64,000 nt of DNA from the NCBI RefSeq assembly GCF_040412425.1, contig NC_089767.1, positions 3,436,948-3,500,947 of the forward strand, read 5' to 3'. Of this stretch, positions 1-11,650 are shown piece by piece. The notes beneath the pieces were generated by a model, which saw only the letters and a program-made list of their open reading frames with translations, was not told where the DNA came from and made no database searches. A program made the translations under genes and the position numbers. Source of the DNA: Macrobrachium rosenbergii (lineage: Eukaryota; Arthropoda; Malacostraca; Decapoda; Palaemonidae). Position 1 is the stretch's first letter. Each line of letters begins with the position of its first letter.

Positions 1-540
1 TTTCCAATCTTTTCTATATTACAAAAATGAAAGATTTATAATACAAAGAGAAAAATAAAGCCCAACAAAGAATCTGATAAGGTCCAATCAGATATGAAAA
101 AATCCTCATAGGCAACTAAGTGAACTAAACTTTCATATAGTTAAATCAAATTTACAGCAAATAGTTCAAAAGCAATCACAGTTTTGCATCTTTACATTCA
201 TTCATGTTTGGCCTTAAGGTTTCATTTAGAATACACAAGGAATAATATAAGTTATCTGGCAACATAACTGCACCAGGCAGTTAAAAGGAAATATTTATTG
301 CAATTTAAACTATTAACAGTTGAAAAACAAAAAAATCTACACACAAAAAATTAAGACCATAAAAATCAACATGTACATTACTGTCAACTAAAACTTTTAC
401 AAGAAACCAGTTTCTGAAATCAAAAAAATTTAAACATGACTAGCTCTAATGCAGTAAACCAACTTGAGAAACATTTCAAAATGCCATTGGCAGCATACAA
501 CAAAAGAATGTGTGAAATTTAGGCCATACACCATCATAAG
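1..540. other. AT-rich sequence with no recognised gene
   Basis: No exon or repeat was recognised. The minus strand has an AATAAA near 290, so a 3' UTR is possible but unsupported. Confidence 0.3.
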
Positions 541-548
541 AATTAATA

Positions 549-3500
549 CATCTATGAATTTTTATTAATGACCAAGTTAATATAGCACAGGCGCTAAGTA
601 GAAAAATACTTCAGTTTGTGATACAAGCATGAAATTTGACTGACACAAGTGCTCAACTTAACCACCTCTTTTGAAAAATCTGGGTGTCCACGCAAAATTT
701 CATATATACATCAATTGTTTTGATTTCTGACATTTGTTGAAATAAACACATCAATCATTATTCAGATAGTCTTCCTGGGTAGAAGAGTTGAAAAGAGTTG
801 AAGATTCATCTATGCCTCATATTTTATGAGGCCAGATAATCTGTTTAGCATTTCTCTTGGGCTATTAATATTACATCTTGGAAAGGGACCCCCATAATGC
901 ACTTTGTGTATAAAGTACAAGACTATATTGGGAGTATGATAAAGTATCTTATTTATGTTTGAGCACTGTCTCACTGTCGTTTTTATGCCTAGAATGAGAT
1001 GAATTTTAAAGTTTCTAGCCTTTATTTCTCTTCAGATGTATCTGAAGCATCATTTGCATCTTGGAAAGGACCCCATAATGATTACACCTCACTTTGAAAA
1101 AAGTATGCACAAAGCCTGTAGCAATTTTGGACTTCAAGGAAGCAGGGGATATTTGTGGGAGTATGATAGGTACAGATTTTATCTTGGCCCAAACTCACTC
1201 TTTATTGTTTTGGCACTGCTGGAATACCAAAATGCTGGTCCCATGAAAAAGAGGTTTTTATGCCTGAAATGAAATGCAAGATTTTCAAAAATGCTCATGC
1301 CATGACTGGTATCACCTTTTTCAAACGTCACTATTTGAAATTCTCAAATTCAGATGTATCTGAAGCCCTCATTTGCAACATTATTCCTATTAATTCACCT
1401 CCACTGCCTTTATCCTACACAGTCATTTCAGCTGTGCATTGACTTTCTCACCTGACCGTGTTATCTGTATATTTGTCTAATTGACTTTATGTTATAATGT
1501 TTTCAATTTTGGACTTCAAGGATATTGTCATGGGGTTTCATTTGTACATTATGAAGTTAAAATTTTTTTAGTGGACCTTTGGTCTTCTTCAGGTACATTT
1601 TGTTATCTCTTTCTGGTTTAAGAATGATATTTATTTCTCTGTTAATTTTTCACCGGCTTCCCCGATCCAGTTGTCTTTGACAAAGGAAATCTGCTGGAAT
1701 ACCCCGAAATGCTGGTCCCCATGAAAAAACATCATTCTGTGCTGAAATGGCTGTGATTTGTGTTGTCCATGACCACAGTTTGACAATCTCTGGCATCTCC
1801 CAGTTGGGCTTTTTGTAGTATCTCCAATACCCAGTCATTAATGGAAATAGCTTTCATTTAGCCATGAACAGAATCATGAAATAAGTGCTGAATGGACTTT
1901 TTCACCGGTTTCCCTTCCAGAAATAGATTTTTGGCAAAATCCCTTTTCTACCAGGTTTCTTTTCCTGATTTTGGCACAGATAGCCATGCCCATGAACACT
2001 GGAAAAGGAGTTTCCCTATCCTTTGAGTGTCGATGTACACTTGCTCCATCCTTCTGTTTAGAGAAGCAGCTGTACTGCAGGAGCTGAGCAATAGCCAGGT
2101 CTGACTTTGATGAGCCAAACCTTAGTTGTGACTTGACATCTGTTCCATGTTCGACTATACTAGTGAACTGGAGCAGACTTTGAGGTATGGCATCATTGAT
2201 GCATCCTTCATCAGAGGTGCTGTCAAACCAGGACTGATGATCCAGAATATGTTCCTCAGTATCTTTGCTGCTTTAGCAATCACAAATGTACCTTAGTAGT
2301 CAATTGCCTGAGTTAGGGCTAAAGCTACATCTTTCTGCAAGGCAAGTGGCACACTTCTTCCCTTCTTGTGTGCTTCTAATTCAGGGATTTCTGCTAACAA
2401 TTTGTCCTTTAATCTTGTTGTATTTACAGTGGGTGAGGCAATGCCCAATTGTTCCAAGTGCTGCTGGTATAATTGGGATAAGTCTGCCAAGAGGAAATAT
2501 GGCAGGACCGTCCAAACACAAGCTGGTTTCAATGGTATAATTAACCAGCTCTGATAGAATCAGTCGATATACATCTGGTTCTTCACTGTGACATGTTCTT
2601 TCTCAAGATTTCTAAGACAGGACCTCTCCCTATTGTAAAGGCCAGTGAGAAATACAAGATGGTATTTCAACTCTTGTGCAACTGGATCACCTGCACCTAG
2701 TTTTGCCAATAATTTACCATCGTTCAAGTGTGTGAGCATACTCATATAGTCCTGTTGAGATTCATGGTCATTACTTGTTGAAGATCTGATACAGGTGCCA
2801 CATTTTCACAAAAAATTCTTGCTTCATTGTTATGATTCATTCGGCACCATTTAGCATGCTTTTCATGTGGTTCACTACCTTCAACTGTAGATCTTTGCTT
2901 TCTTGCATGATCAAGTTTTGCATTATTAAGCATGATCCAACAGCTCTTGGTATTTTGCCGTGTGTTATTGCAGTGTTGCCTCTATGCTACTGCCTTCATC
3001 CAGGCTTGTTGGGTCAAAGTTAAGCAGCATTTCACCAATCTTCTGAGACAATGGCACACTGGTTGAAATCATTACGTACCCATCATGTTCACGATTATGA
3101 TGTACAGAGGCCAAGCGTGTTAGACCTTCATTTTTCTTGTCTTCTTCAGACCTTCATTTTTCTTGTCTTCCTGGCAAAGACAACATTTGCTCCAGTCGGT
3201 CTTCCTTTTGCCTGTGATTGAATTTACACTTGCCATTATGAGCTCTTGACTAAGGTCAAGGGGCTATCCTTTTACCACTGTAATCTAATATGCACACTGA
3301 TGTATGGGATACAACTATGTTTGGGCACCCCACACCTAGCCCGATCATTCATCCAGTGCCATTTAGGTCCCGTGTGATCTGTATACCATCCAAGTAAGTA
3401 CATGAACAAACCATGTACAGCCCCACTTACCCTTGGCTCGGCTCTCCCGCACTGGCACCTCCTGTCAATTCAGGCGTGGCTGTCTAACTAGATCTACCAA

Positions 3501-4144
3501 CTATATATCTATACTTTCTACCAGCTAATTGATATGGGGCTATTAGACAGCATTTGAGATGCTAAACTACACTAAAGCAAAGCTAGGTACAGCATAAGTA
3601 AAGCAAGATTAGCTGACACTGAACCCCATGCTGAGTTACACAGCATTAAAGTCACTAATGTGTCCTGGTTGTGCTCTGACATTCATTCTTTTAAACTAAA
3701 ACTAAAGACAAAACCAACACCTAAATTATATATAGATTTGTAAACTATTATATTGAACAGGAAAATATTTTTCCATGCCTACTGAATCCTGAGACATGAT
3801 TATTTAAGGTTTTTGGCTGCCATATTGGATGCCATCTTTCTTCATATAAGCTATATGAAATTTTTAACAGAAATACATCTTACTTTTGCTTGGTGATTGC
3901 CTAAAATGTGTATAACAAAAACAAATGCATAAAAACATGACCAGAGGTACATGAGTCTCATGTTAAAACCTTGACTAGCGGCCTTCTCGAAAAACGGCTG
4001 CCATTTTGGAATTCTGAGTGGACACCCAGGAATTTTCAAAAAGTGGCCTATGGAGGAGATATGTACCAAATTTCATGCTTGTATCATTAACTGAAGTATT
4101 TTAGTGAAAAAATTATTTTATCTGCTGCACTAATAAAACTCATA
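549..4144. mobile_element. DNA-transposon-like unit with long terminal inverted repeats
   Basis: Sequence at about 549-693 is an imperfect inverted copy of about 4017-4144. Shared blocks include AAATACTTCAGTT, GATACAAGCATGAAATTTG and the CTGGGTGTCCAC box. The arms are about 130-145 bp and lie 3.6 kb apart. Between them is a decayed minus-strand ORF (2293-3236). At 860-1750 there are local duplications, with a CATCTTGGAAAGG block at both 874 and 1058 and an AAATGCTGGTCCC block near 1230 and 1708. No transposase motif was recognised, and target-site duplications were not resolved. Confidence 0.5.
2293..3236 (-). pseudogene. Decayed unclassified invertebrate repeat ORF (zinc-binding-like start)
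   Basis: Starting at the ATG at 3236, the frame reads MASVNSITGKRK then DWSKCCLCQEDKKNE. It then passes through stops and frame changes to NDGKLLAKLGAGDPVAQELK, KYHLVFLTGLYNRERS and, at 2532-2293, LSQLYQQHLEQLG and EIPELEAHKKGR. This order (CxxC segment, LLAKL.GD, KYH..CL..LYNR, helical C-terminal segment) matches a widespread uncharacterised protein family that I recall from invertebrate genomes, where it is high-copy. A 26-bp direct duplication (3122-3147 and 3148-3173) breaks the frame just after the CxxC segment. Function is unknown. Confidence 0.5.
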
Positions 4145-4687
4145 GGGGCAAACACATACTAATGCATTAACATTATGGATGCCATTCATACATATTCACA
4201 CTTATAAAATTAAATAAAAATTATTTATATATTATTAAAAATCTAAATTCTAAAAAAAAGCCATAAGGGCTTCAAGTAAAACCACTTCACCCAAAATCTC
4301 GGAGGAGACTTCAGATGAAGGCAGTGCTTTCTCTACTACTAATGAATTGAGAACACCATACCAGAATGTGGTGTAAAACGCAAATATACAGCATAAAAAA
4401 AACTGTAATTTGCAAATACACTAGTGTAATACCCGATCTCAGGTATCAAGTGATCCTTAAATTTCTGTCCCAAAACATTATCTCATATGTATCATGTACA
4501 GTGCAAGATGCATTTTCAGTAGATTACATGAGGATATGTAATGCATGAGTTTCTTTTCCAGTATATTATACTAGGATAGGATTCCTATGCCTGTCTCAGT
4601 TGCAGAAGATTCCACTGATAATGCATATTATCCCTAAGTTAGCTTTTAGCTAATTAACAAGCCTAGAAGCAAAAGTTCAGCAGGTTA
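4145..4687. other. Unannotated AT-rich spacer
   Basis: No gene or repeat was recognised between the inverted-repeat unit and the next MITE-like sequence. Confidence 0.3.
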
Positions 4688-4889
4688 AAGTGGTCCCCCG
4701 GTTTCACGTGTTTCACATTTTCACGGTTCACTCTGTCATGAATTTTTGTGGAACACATCATTCACTTGTCCATGGGGAAATTTCACTAATTTGTGGATTT
4801 TTCTTTGGGCCCTATCTCTTAAATTATCACTAATTTGCCTTTTTTTGTAGCGCAACACTGTTTATTCACTAATTACTGTATTTTTCATT
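4688..4889. mobile_element. Pogo/Tigger-like MITE remnant
   Basis: It begins AGTGGTCCCCCGG followed by TTTCACG, close to the CAGTGGACCCCCG-type ends of pogo-like elements. It is followed by several TTTCAC/TTCACT motifs and ends near TAATTACTGTA. The right end is poorly defined. Confidence 0.4.
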
Positions 4890-4900
4890 AAAATATATGT

Positions 4901-4904
<4 letters not shown>

Positions 4905-4990
<86 letters not shown>

Positions 4991-5103
4991 TGTGGTTCTT
5001 ACAACGAAGTCTAAGCACAGTATAAATGGATTCTGTTAGAGAAATAACATTTCATTGATATTTTGCTGCTTTTTTCCATTAAAGTAATATGTACAGTATA
5101 CTG

Positions 5104-5177
<74 letters not shown>

Positions 5178-5556
5178 TGATGTGTTTATCGAAGCACACT
5201 AACTTGCTGGGGACAAGAATTCAGTGGTACTTAAACTGTGGCTGGGATGAGAATGTTGAGCATTGCCTATGTATGAAATTCGGATTTTATTTACTGTATT
5301 TTTGCGGTGATTAGAGATGAAACATCAACAGTGATAAAATATTCCCTTGTGTACTGTTATAATATGTGTGATAATCATAGTCAACTAAACTTGTAATGAA
5401 ATACAGTACAATAAATCAGCTAAAACAAAATACATGGCAATGCTACCTACGTCGATCTGTCGTGAACTTGCTGGATTTGTTTATTTTTGTGTTTTTTATG
5501 CTTATGGTACAGTATATTATATTATTTTCATTAAAGAATATGTACAGTACAGTACA

Positions 5557-5638
<82 letters not shown>

Positions 5639-5792
5639 CGTCATCATAGAAAAACTGCTACTGGAGCCTACATATGAAATTCAATTTTAAATATTTTTAT
5701 AGTGATTAGATCAATACTGTACAGTATAAATGGATTCTGTAAGTGAAATAATGTGTTATAGATATTTTGCTGTGTTTTCTCAGTATATGTAT

Positions 5793-5875
<83 letters not shown>
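4905..5875. repeat. Tandemly duplicated units, each carrying a (GA)n array
   Basis: Four long GA microsatellites lie at 4905-4988, 5107-5174, 5564-5635 and 5796-5875. They share flanking modules. ACAGTATAAATGGATTCTGT plus a GATATTTTGCTG segment occurs at about 5018 and about 5717, and a TTCATTAAA..ATATGTACAGTA segment precedes the arrays at about 4886, 5078 and 5528. This suggests duplication of a module that contains the array and not independent slippage at four sites. Confidence 0.8.
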
Positions 5876-5880
<5 letters not shown>

Positions 5881-6086
5881 CAAGAATTTTTTAACAAATT
5901 TATGGGAGATGGTGAGGGCTAACCACAAAACTTAAACCAAGAACTTACTGTAGTAAATAATTTTTTTTATCATAAATGTGTTTGAACATAATCACAAAAA
6001 TACTAGCGACATAACAAACCTAGCATTCTGTCTGGAGGTATGTGTCCTGTCGTTCTAAACTACCCACGTATTTTACATGCTCTATA

Positions 6087-6392
6087 GGCAGTCCCCGGTT
6101 ATCGGCGGGGTTCCATTTCTGAGGAAGTGATAATAACTGAAAATCGCCAACTGAAAATCAGCAATTTTCGGCACTTTTTCAGCGATTTTTGGGGGTTATA
6201 GGTGCCGAAAAGTGCCAATTTTCGGTTATCAGCGCCTCTGTTAGGTATGTATCGGTGCAAATACCCAATTATCGGCGCTGATAAGCGGAAATCAGCGATT
6301 TTCGGCGCTGAAAATTGCCGATTTTCGTCGATAGACAAGCCCTGTAAAACCGGATCGCTGTTAACTGAGCCAGCCATTAACCAGGGACTGCC
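6087..6392. mobile_element. GGCAGTCCC-ended MITE, copy 1
   Basis: It begins GGCAGTCCCCGGTTATCGGC and ends ACCAGGGACTGCC, perfect inverted ends of about nine bases within a longer imperfect arm. It is flanked by TATA on both sides, consistent with a TA target. The interior is built of short GGCGC/TTTTCGG/AAATCG motifs in both orientations, with strong self-folding potential and no ORF. TA target and AGGCAGTC ends suggest a Tc1-mariner/pogo-type non-autonomous element (inference). Confidence 0.8.
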
Positions 6393-6639
6393 TATATACA
6401 ATACTAGTACTATCCTAAAATATGTACTTGTACAGTAAATATCATCTCAAAATCATCTTACAAAACAGGAAAATATCAACATACATAAAATGTACGCCCA
6501 GTGCATTACAGTATGCACATAACGATGCGCAAAGTTACAGGGGGCAAAGAAAACATGCATGTCTGAATGATAGGGGATACTTAAGAGTAACAGTTGTAGG
6601 CTGGTACACTTAATTTTGCAACATGACTTTGAAATTATA

Positions 6640-7020
6640 TTAGGGTATTCTGGGATGATAGTTTGAGGTATATTTTTGTTTGGACTTTCAAGTTTGGCGA
6701 TGAACTGTTAAAATAGACAGTTATAGGTATTTTAGGGGTGCATATAGCCTAACAGTAGTAGGAGAGTACTGTAATGTAAGGTTACTTTGAATGTTTTGGG
6801 ATGATGGTTTGGGGTGTATTTTTGTTTGAAATATTAAATTTAGTATGATAATTTAAGGTATATTTTGATAATTTAAGGAATATTAAGCAGTGAAATGTTA
6901 AAATAGGCAGTTATAAGCATTATAGTTTAAGGGGTACAAGGTATTTTGTAGTTATAAGCCAGTTATAAGCATTTTTAGAGGAGATTTTTGCATTTCCACA
7001 GTAGGTTCTGGAACCTATTC
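6640..7020. mobile_element. Pogo-like MITE remnant
   Basis: The AAATAGGCAGTTATA and AAGCATTTTTAGAGG blocks match, in inverse orientation, the interior of the pogo-like MITE at 33628-33983. The right end resembles CAGGAATAGGTTCC read on the minus strand. The left end was not resolved, and internal segments are duplicated (6650-6730 versus 6790-6910). Confidence 0.5.
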
Positions 7021-7479
7021 CTGTATAAAAATGGGAGAGCATTATATATGCAAATTTTTAAACATTCACATTCAACCATAGCTTGTCTAAAAATTCATAG
7101 TTTATTTCTTAAAATTAACAACCACTTACTATTGCATGCAAAACACTGGCATAAACAACAGGAAGTACAGTACTGACAAAAACAACCAAACTGAGACACA
7201 GCTGTTTGCCAATGCTAGTTACCGTAACTAACATCGTGAAACAGTTGCTTTCCCATGCTAGTTACCATAAATAACATACATTTATTAAGACTGTGTTACA
7301 GATGTTGACGTTAGAAACTTGCTAATTTTCAATGGTGATTTCCAAAAATAAATAAAATAACTTTTTATCCATCCTTCGCACAATGGAGAACTAGGTGTTA
7401 AGCATACCACTAAATTTAAGCTGCAGGCTGTAGCTGTAGATAAAGAAACAAAAAATGTGCAAGCTGCAAAATGTTTTGG

Positions 7480-9055
7480 AAGAGGCAAAAGCATCGTCTG
7501 AAACTGGCAAAAGCATTTAAGGACTGCAAAGGGGCAAGAGCCTTTGTGGATGAGCTCAAGCTTAGTAATGCAGTACCTATTCCAAAGAGTGGCATATCTG
7601 CAGACTGCAGTAACTGCAGGCCAATATCTATTCTCCCTGTGCTCTCCAAAGTTGCTGAAAAACTTATTTTTAAGCCACTATATAAGTATGTGAAATCTAA
7701 AGGACTGTTAGCTGATAGTCACTATGCATACAGGAAACAGTTAGGTACCTGCGATGCTCTTTTAGACTTGACATGCCATTTGCAAGAGATCACTGATACG
7801 GGTTTTGAGTGCAGTGTAATTTAAATAGATTTTGGTGCTGCTTTTGATTTAGTAAATCACATGGTGCATATTATAAACTTCAGAGTCTTGGAGTGGGTGG
7901 ATACATTTTAGGATTACTTCAAGATTTCCTTAGAGGCAGGCAGCAGTGAGTTGCTGTTGATGGGATCTTTAGCAAACCAAGACCTATTGTGTCTGGAGTT
8001 CCACAGGGTAGTGTCCTTGGTCCACTGTTATTTTTAGTGCATAGAAGTGATATGGTTGCTGGCCTGGAAAACTAGATTGTTCTGTATGCCGATGATGCAA
8101 CACTTGTGGGTGTAGTAAAGTCTCTGCTTATAAGAAATGAAGCTGCCCTCAGCCTCAGTCAGGACACAGACTGGATCAGTGAATGGTGTAGTCAGTGGGG
8201 TATGAGGCTGAACTCCAGTAAAATGAAAACTATTGATTAGCAGGGCTAGTACAGATTTTCCACACCACCCTCCCCTTCAGGTGAATGGGACTCCAATGAA
8301 TGAGCCTGAAGCTTTAACTATTCTAGACATAACTTTTGACTCGCATCTTACTTTTGAGAAACATCAAACGAAAGTGTCAAGAAATGCTGCATGAAAGTTA
8401 GTTACTGTTGTTAAGAACTCGTATATTTGTTACAGCAATAAAATCAATGCCACCTGTTAAAGGTCATTTGTGCTTCCTTTACTAGAATACTGTTCTTCGG
8501 TGTAGATGTTTGCTTCTGCCAGAGATTTATCTCTTTTAGGCAGAGTGGTTTGTGGTGGTAGGGACCATCAACAGTCTCTTATTTGTCAATTTTTCATAAG
8601 TTGTATTTTAAGAGAGATCTTTCACATGCACAATTGATCATGATCCTCTTTTCCTGCAAAGGGCAACCACATTCCCTGAACATCAGCACCAGTATGCAGT
8701 AAATGTGCCTCACTGTTGAACTTCTCAGTTCCAGAGGCCCTTTATCACTAACACCGTTGGATGCGGAACAGCCTCCCTGAGGATGTTGTGCAGCTGGAAC
8801 TTCATTAGTTCAAGAGAAGATGCAATGCTTTATTACCCTAAAGCAATTTTCCTTGTTTTAATAATTTAGTTATATTTTTAATTTAGAATTTGTTAATTCA
8901 TCTGTTTTTCTATTAACTGATCTCCTCTTTCTGTACTTCCCTTTTCTTTCAAATAAACACCATATTCTTTGGAAGCTTGAATTTCATGTTAATGGCCCCT
9001 GTGGGCTTGTTCCACATGAACAGGGTTTATTTTCTGAATAATAATAATTATCTTC
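7480..9055 (+). mobile_element. LINE (non-LTR retrotransposon) 3' half, decayed
   Basis: Reverse transcriptase reads along the plus strand with stops and frame changes. It shows NCRPISILPVLSKVAEKL (RT block 1), AYRKQLGTCDALLDL, then a stop and IDFGAAFDLVNH, SGVPQGSVLGPLLFL at about 8000, and the catalytic LYADDATLVG at about 8080. Near 8760 it reads RNSLPEDVVQLE and FKRRCNALLP, typical of CR1/L2/Jockey-type ORF2 C-termini. The 3' UTR ends at about 9055 in an AATAATAAT tail, consistent with 3' microsatellite-type LINE tails. The 5' half is absent. The clade was not assigned. Confidence 0.8.
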
Positions 9056-9829
9056 AATTCAACATTAATATCTGACTTTCACAAATAGATATCTGTTGGC
9101 GTAACAGCCTAACTGGTGCCAATAGTTCTCTCTCTCACAAACACATACATTTTATATCTCATTCATGTATGGTACCATCCCCTAAAATCTGGTTAAAAAT
9201 TAGGTTTCGGAAAGTCATATGACACAATAGTGTATGTGGTAAACAAGAATTTTCACACTAAGTGGGACTATAAACAGCATTACATTTCATCGATCTTGAT
9301 ACCTTATGTTGGTGCTCTACCCTACACAAAAAGTTTTTGTTTTTAGAGCTTTTCAGATTTTGGAATTTCAGATAAAGGATTGTAAACCTGTAACACTGGG
9401 GAAAAAAAGAGGAACAGTATAGAGACACATTTAGATATAAACAAGGGGAAAAGAGATTCCCATTTCGAGAGTCCTGTCAACTGTCACACAGCTTCAACAT
9501 AGACTTTAAATATGCTATGGAGAAACCATGTGCCCTAACAATGCATTCTCTCACTGAGAGAGTAGATTTTCATGAATAAATCATAATTCAATTGCCAGAA
9601 TTATAAGAATTTGTACGGGACAATAAGAATCGTCTTTGCTACACATGCAGTACCAGTTTTCAGTACTCTTTTAAGAGCAGTCTTTTAGGTGCACATATTA
9701 AAGTCTAAAATAGTTTGATGGTAGTCTTTAAACACCTTAGAATAATAACTGCAACATCTTGTTTCCAAAGAATGTGTCTGAAAGTGTGATAAAAATGTAC
9801 AGAAAATGCTAATTTAAAAATAAACTTAC
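9056..9829. other. Intergenic or 3' intronic spacer
   Basis: The minus strand was searched for the missing C-terminal SDR exon and no convincing candidate was seen. No repeat was recognised. Confidence 0.35.
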
Positions 9830-10031
9830 CTTTAAAAATGTCCTCGCCAAAACAGGGAAAAGTCGAGCCCAGGCTACTTTCTGGAAAAGCTCAGTGGCTA
9901 CAACACCTGGGTGGACTGCATTTACTAAAATGTTCTCATCCATTGCTTTAACGTGCTTGTCCAGGATTCTTGTGAACATTAACTGAGCTAACTTGCTTTG
10001 GGCATAGGCACCTTGCGCATTGTAGTATTTT
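9830..10031 (-). CDS. DHRSX-like: SDR gene, exon 5 (residues 198-265), YxxxK active site
   Basis: This exon is 202 bp, phase 2 to phase 0. The acceptor is GTTCACCAG, with AG at 10033-10032, and the donor is TTAAAG|GTAAGT at 9829-9828. It encodes AYAQSKLAQLMFTRIL, with catalytic Tyr207 and Lys211. It continues NILVNAVHPGVVATELF, the HPG loop typical of RDH/DHRSX-type SDRs, and a WARLFPVLARTFLK helix. The good donor means coding continues leftward. No convincing minus-strand exon for the expected last 60 or so residues was found between 1 and 9829, so the gene is truncated by the window. Confidence 0.9.
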
Positions 10032-10429
10032 CTGGTGAACAAAAACAAAACTTTTAATATGAAAACCAACTCTTTTTACCCCATATTTTAATAAACCACC
10101 TCTGTACACTGCACATGACTCTCAGACATGTCAAACACCCCATAGAAGAAAAAAAGGGCCAGATTGGGTCAATTGTCAAGATGTTAGCAACTGTAACTAC
10201 AATCACTTAAACCTCCAGGAGTTAACTGGATCATTCATTGTGCAGTCTAATTAAGTTACATCAGAGCTGTGGGGTTGGATTGGAAGGAGATCAGTACAGT
10301 TAAAGTGATGAGTTTATGTAAAAAAGAATACCTTTATATTAAAAATGCTTATTTCTATATTAATATAACATTCACACAGCTACTAGTTTCAAGCCACTGA
10401 CTCACTAAGCAGTTAAGAAAGAAAGCGAG

Positions 10430-10690
10430 GGGTTGCATCTGGTTTATTCACCTATCTCGTCTGTGTCTTCCCAGTATGTACGAAGACAGGAACTCCATTT
10501 CCTATGCCTCGGATATCTGCAAAATGGATAGTGAGGAGGCTCGCTGGGTACTTTGAATGTTGATTAAGTACAGAAATAACTAATTTTAAGATGAAAATTG
10601 GTATTATTTCTATGAATCTTACCCAACATTCATCTCACTGACAACCACACTGACAGGGATGGTGGGGCAGTGCATCACCTGGCAAAGGCC
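10430..10690. repeat. Possible terminal/junction fragment of a fourth DIRS-like element
   Basis: A palindromic junction (TGTTGATTAAGTACAG versus TATGAATCTTACCCAACA) surrounds TTTTAAGATGAAAA, followed by an ACTGACAGGGATGGTGGGG block. The layout, with inverted outward GGTAAG-type motifs then a GGTGGG block, parallels the internal junction regions of the three DIRS-like elements here. No coding part is present. Confidence 0.35.
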
Positions 10691-11267
10691 AGTAAACCTA
10701 ACCCAAAAACAACATAATTGGTTTTAAAAATAACCCAATGAGTGACTCTTGCCTTATGTATTTTATCCCACTGGCAGTCTCTGCCTCCAGTCAAGGATTA
10801 ACATCAAGGAAAATGCAACTCATAGAAAATGCCATGTTTCGACGTAACACTATAAAGGGATTTGCAAAGCAAAAATAGCAATCCAGTGTCAAAGACTATT
10901 GTACAACGTAAGGACAGACCAAATTACACTAAAAATAAGTACTTAATAGCAGGTACGCTCCTTCACACAACACGTGCCCCTTCATACTCCCTCGATTTCA
11001 ATACCAGGATTTTTAAAACAAAAGAGAAGGGAGACCGTTTCCTTTTTGTGATTCAAGCTAGACATACCAGCAGCAACTAGCAGCAACTATGGAACGTAAC
11101 GCATGTACACAATGTCACGAGTGACTGCCACATCTTTGAATAGTGACAGACAAAAATGGAACTGCATCTCATATTTCTTTTTTCCATTCTTTTAACCTTC
11201 AGCTGATAAACCTGATGGACAGAGTCAACAGGCTAAAAACCCAAGAGGGCTCCAAAGGGAAATCAGA
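10691..11267. other. Unannotated intron sequence
   Basis: Nothing recognised. Confidence 0.3.
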
Positions 11268-11650
11268 CTACAGAGAAAGAAAAGTTATAAGATGATATAT
11301 ATATGAGGGAACAGAACAATAAAACAGATATACCAGAAATTCAGGATACTCAGTAGAGAGTAGGAATGAATTTGCTCCTTGCCTAAATATTTGGAGATCA
11401 GAAGATTCCACAAATGCATTATGCAAACTATTCCACATTTTAGGTGTAGCCAAGATAAAACTCCTAGCAAACTGGCTAGTATCAAATCTGATGCTTGAAA
11501 ATAACACAATGTCTGCAGCAATAGCCTGCCTAGAGCTGGGAGCAAAACCAGCTAGATCAGGTAAAGAAGAGTGCAGAGGAAATTTGTTGCTGTAATACAT
11601 TTTGTGCAACAAACATAATGAACTCACTTCATGTCTCTACAGCAAGTCAT
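11268..11650 (-). pseudogene. LINE ORF2 C-terminal fragment
   Basis: The minus-strand open frame reads SSLCLLHKMYYSNKFPLHSS, SQFARSFILATPKMWNSLHN and FRQGANSFLLS. The FARSF..ATP..WNSLP..F pattern is the usual C-terminal end of CR1/Jockey-type LINE ORF2 proteins. There are 119 codons without a stop. No RT core is nearby, so this is a 5'-truncated relic lying in the SDR intron between exons 4 and 5, in the gene's sense orientation. Confidence 0.7.

Noticed and set aside
5011..5928. Open frames of alternating Ser-Leu or Arg-Glu residues on both strands
   Set aside because: They are translations of (GA)n/(CT)n microsatellites, not proteins. The same applies to those at 54045-54321, 55747-55962, 61349-61657 and 63288-63563.
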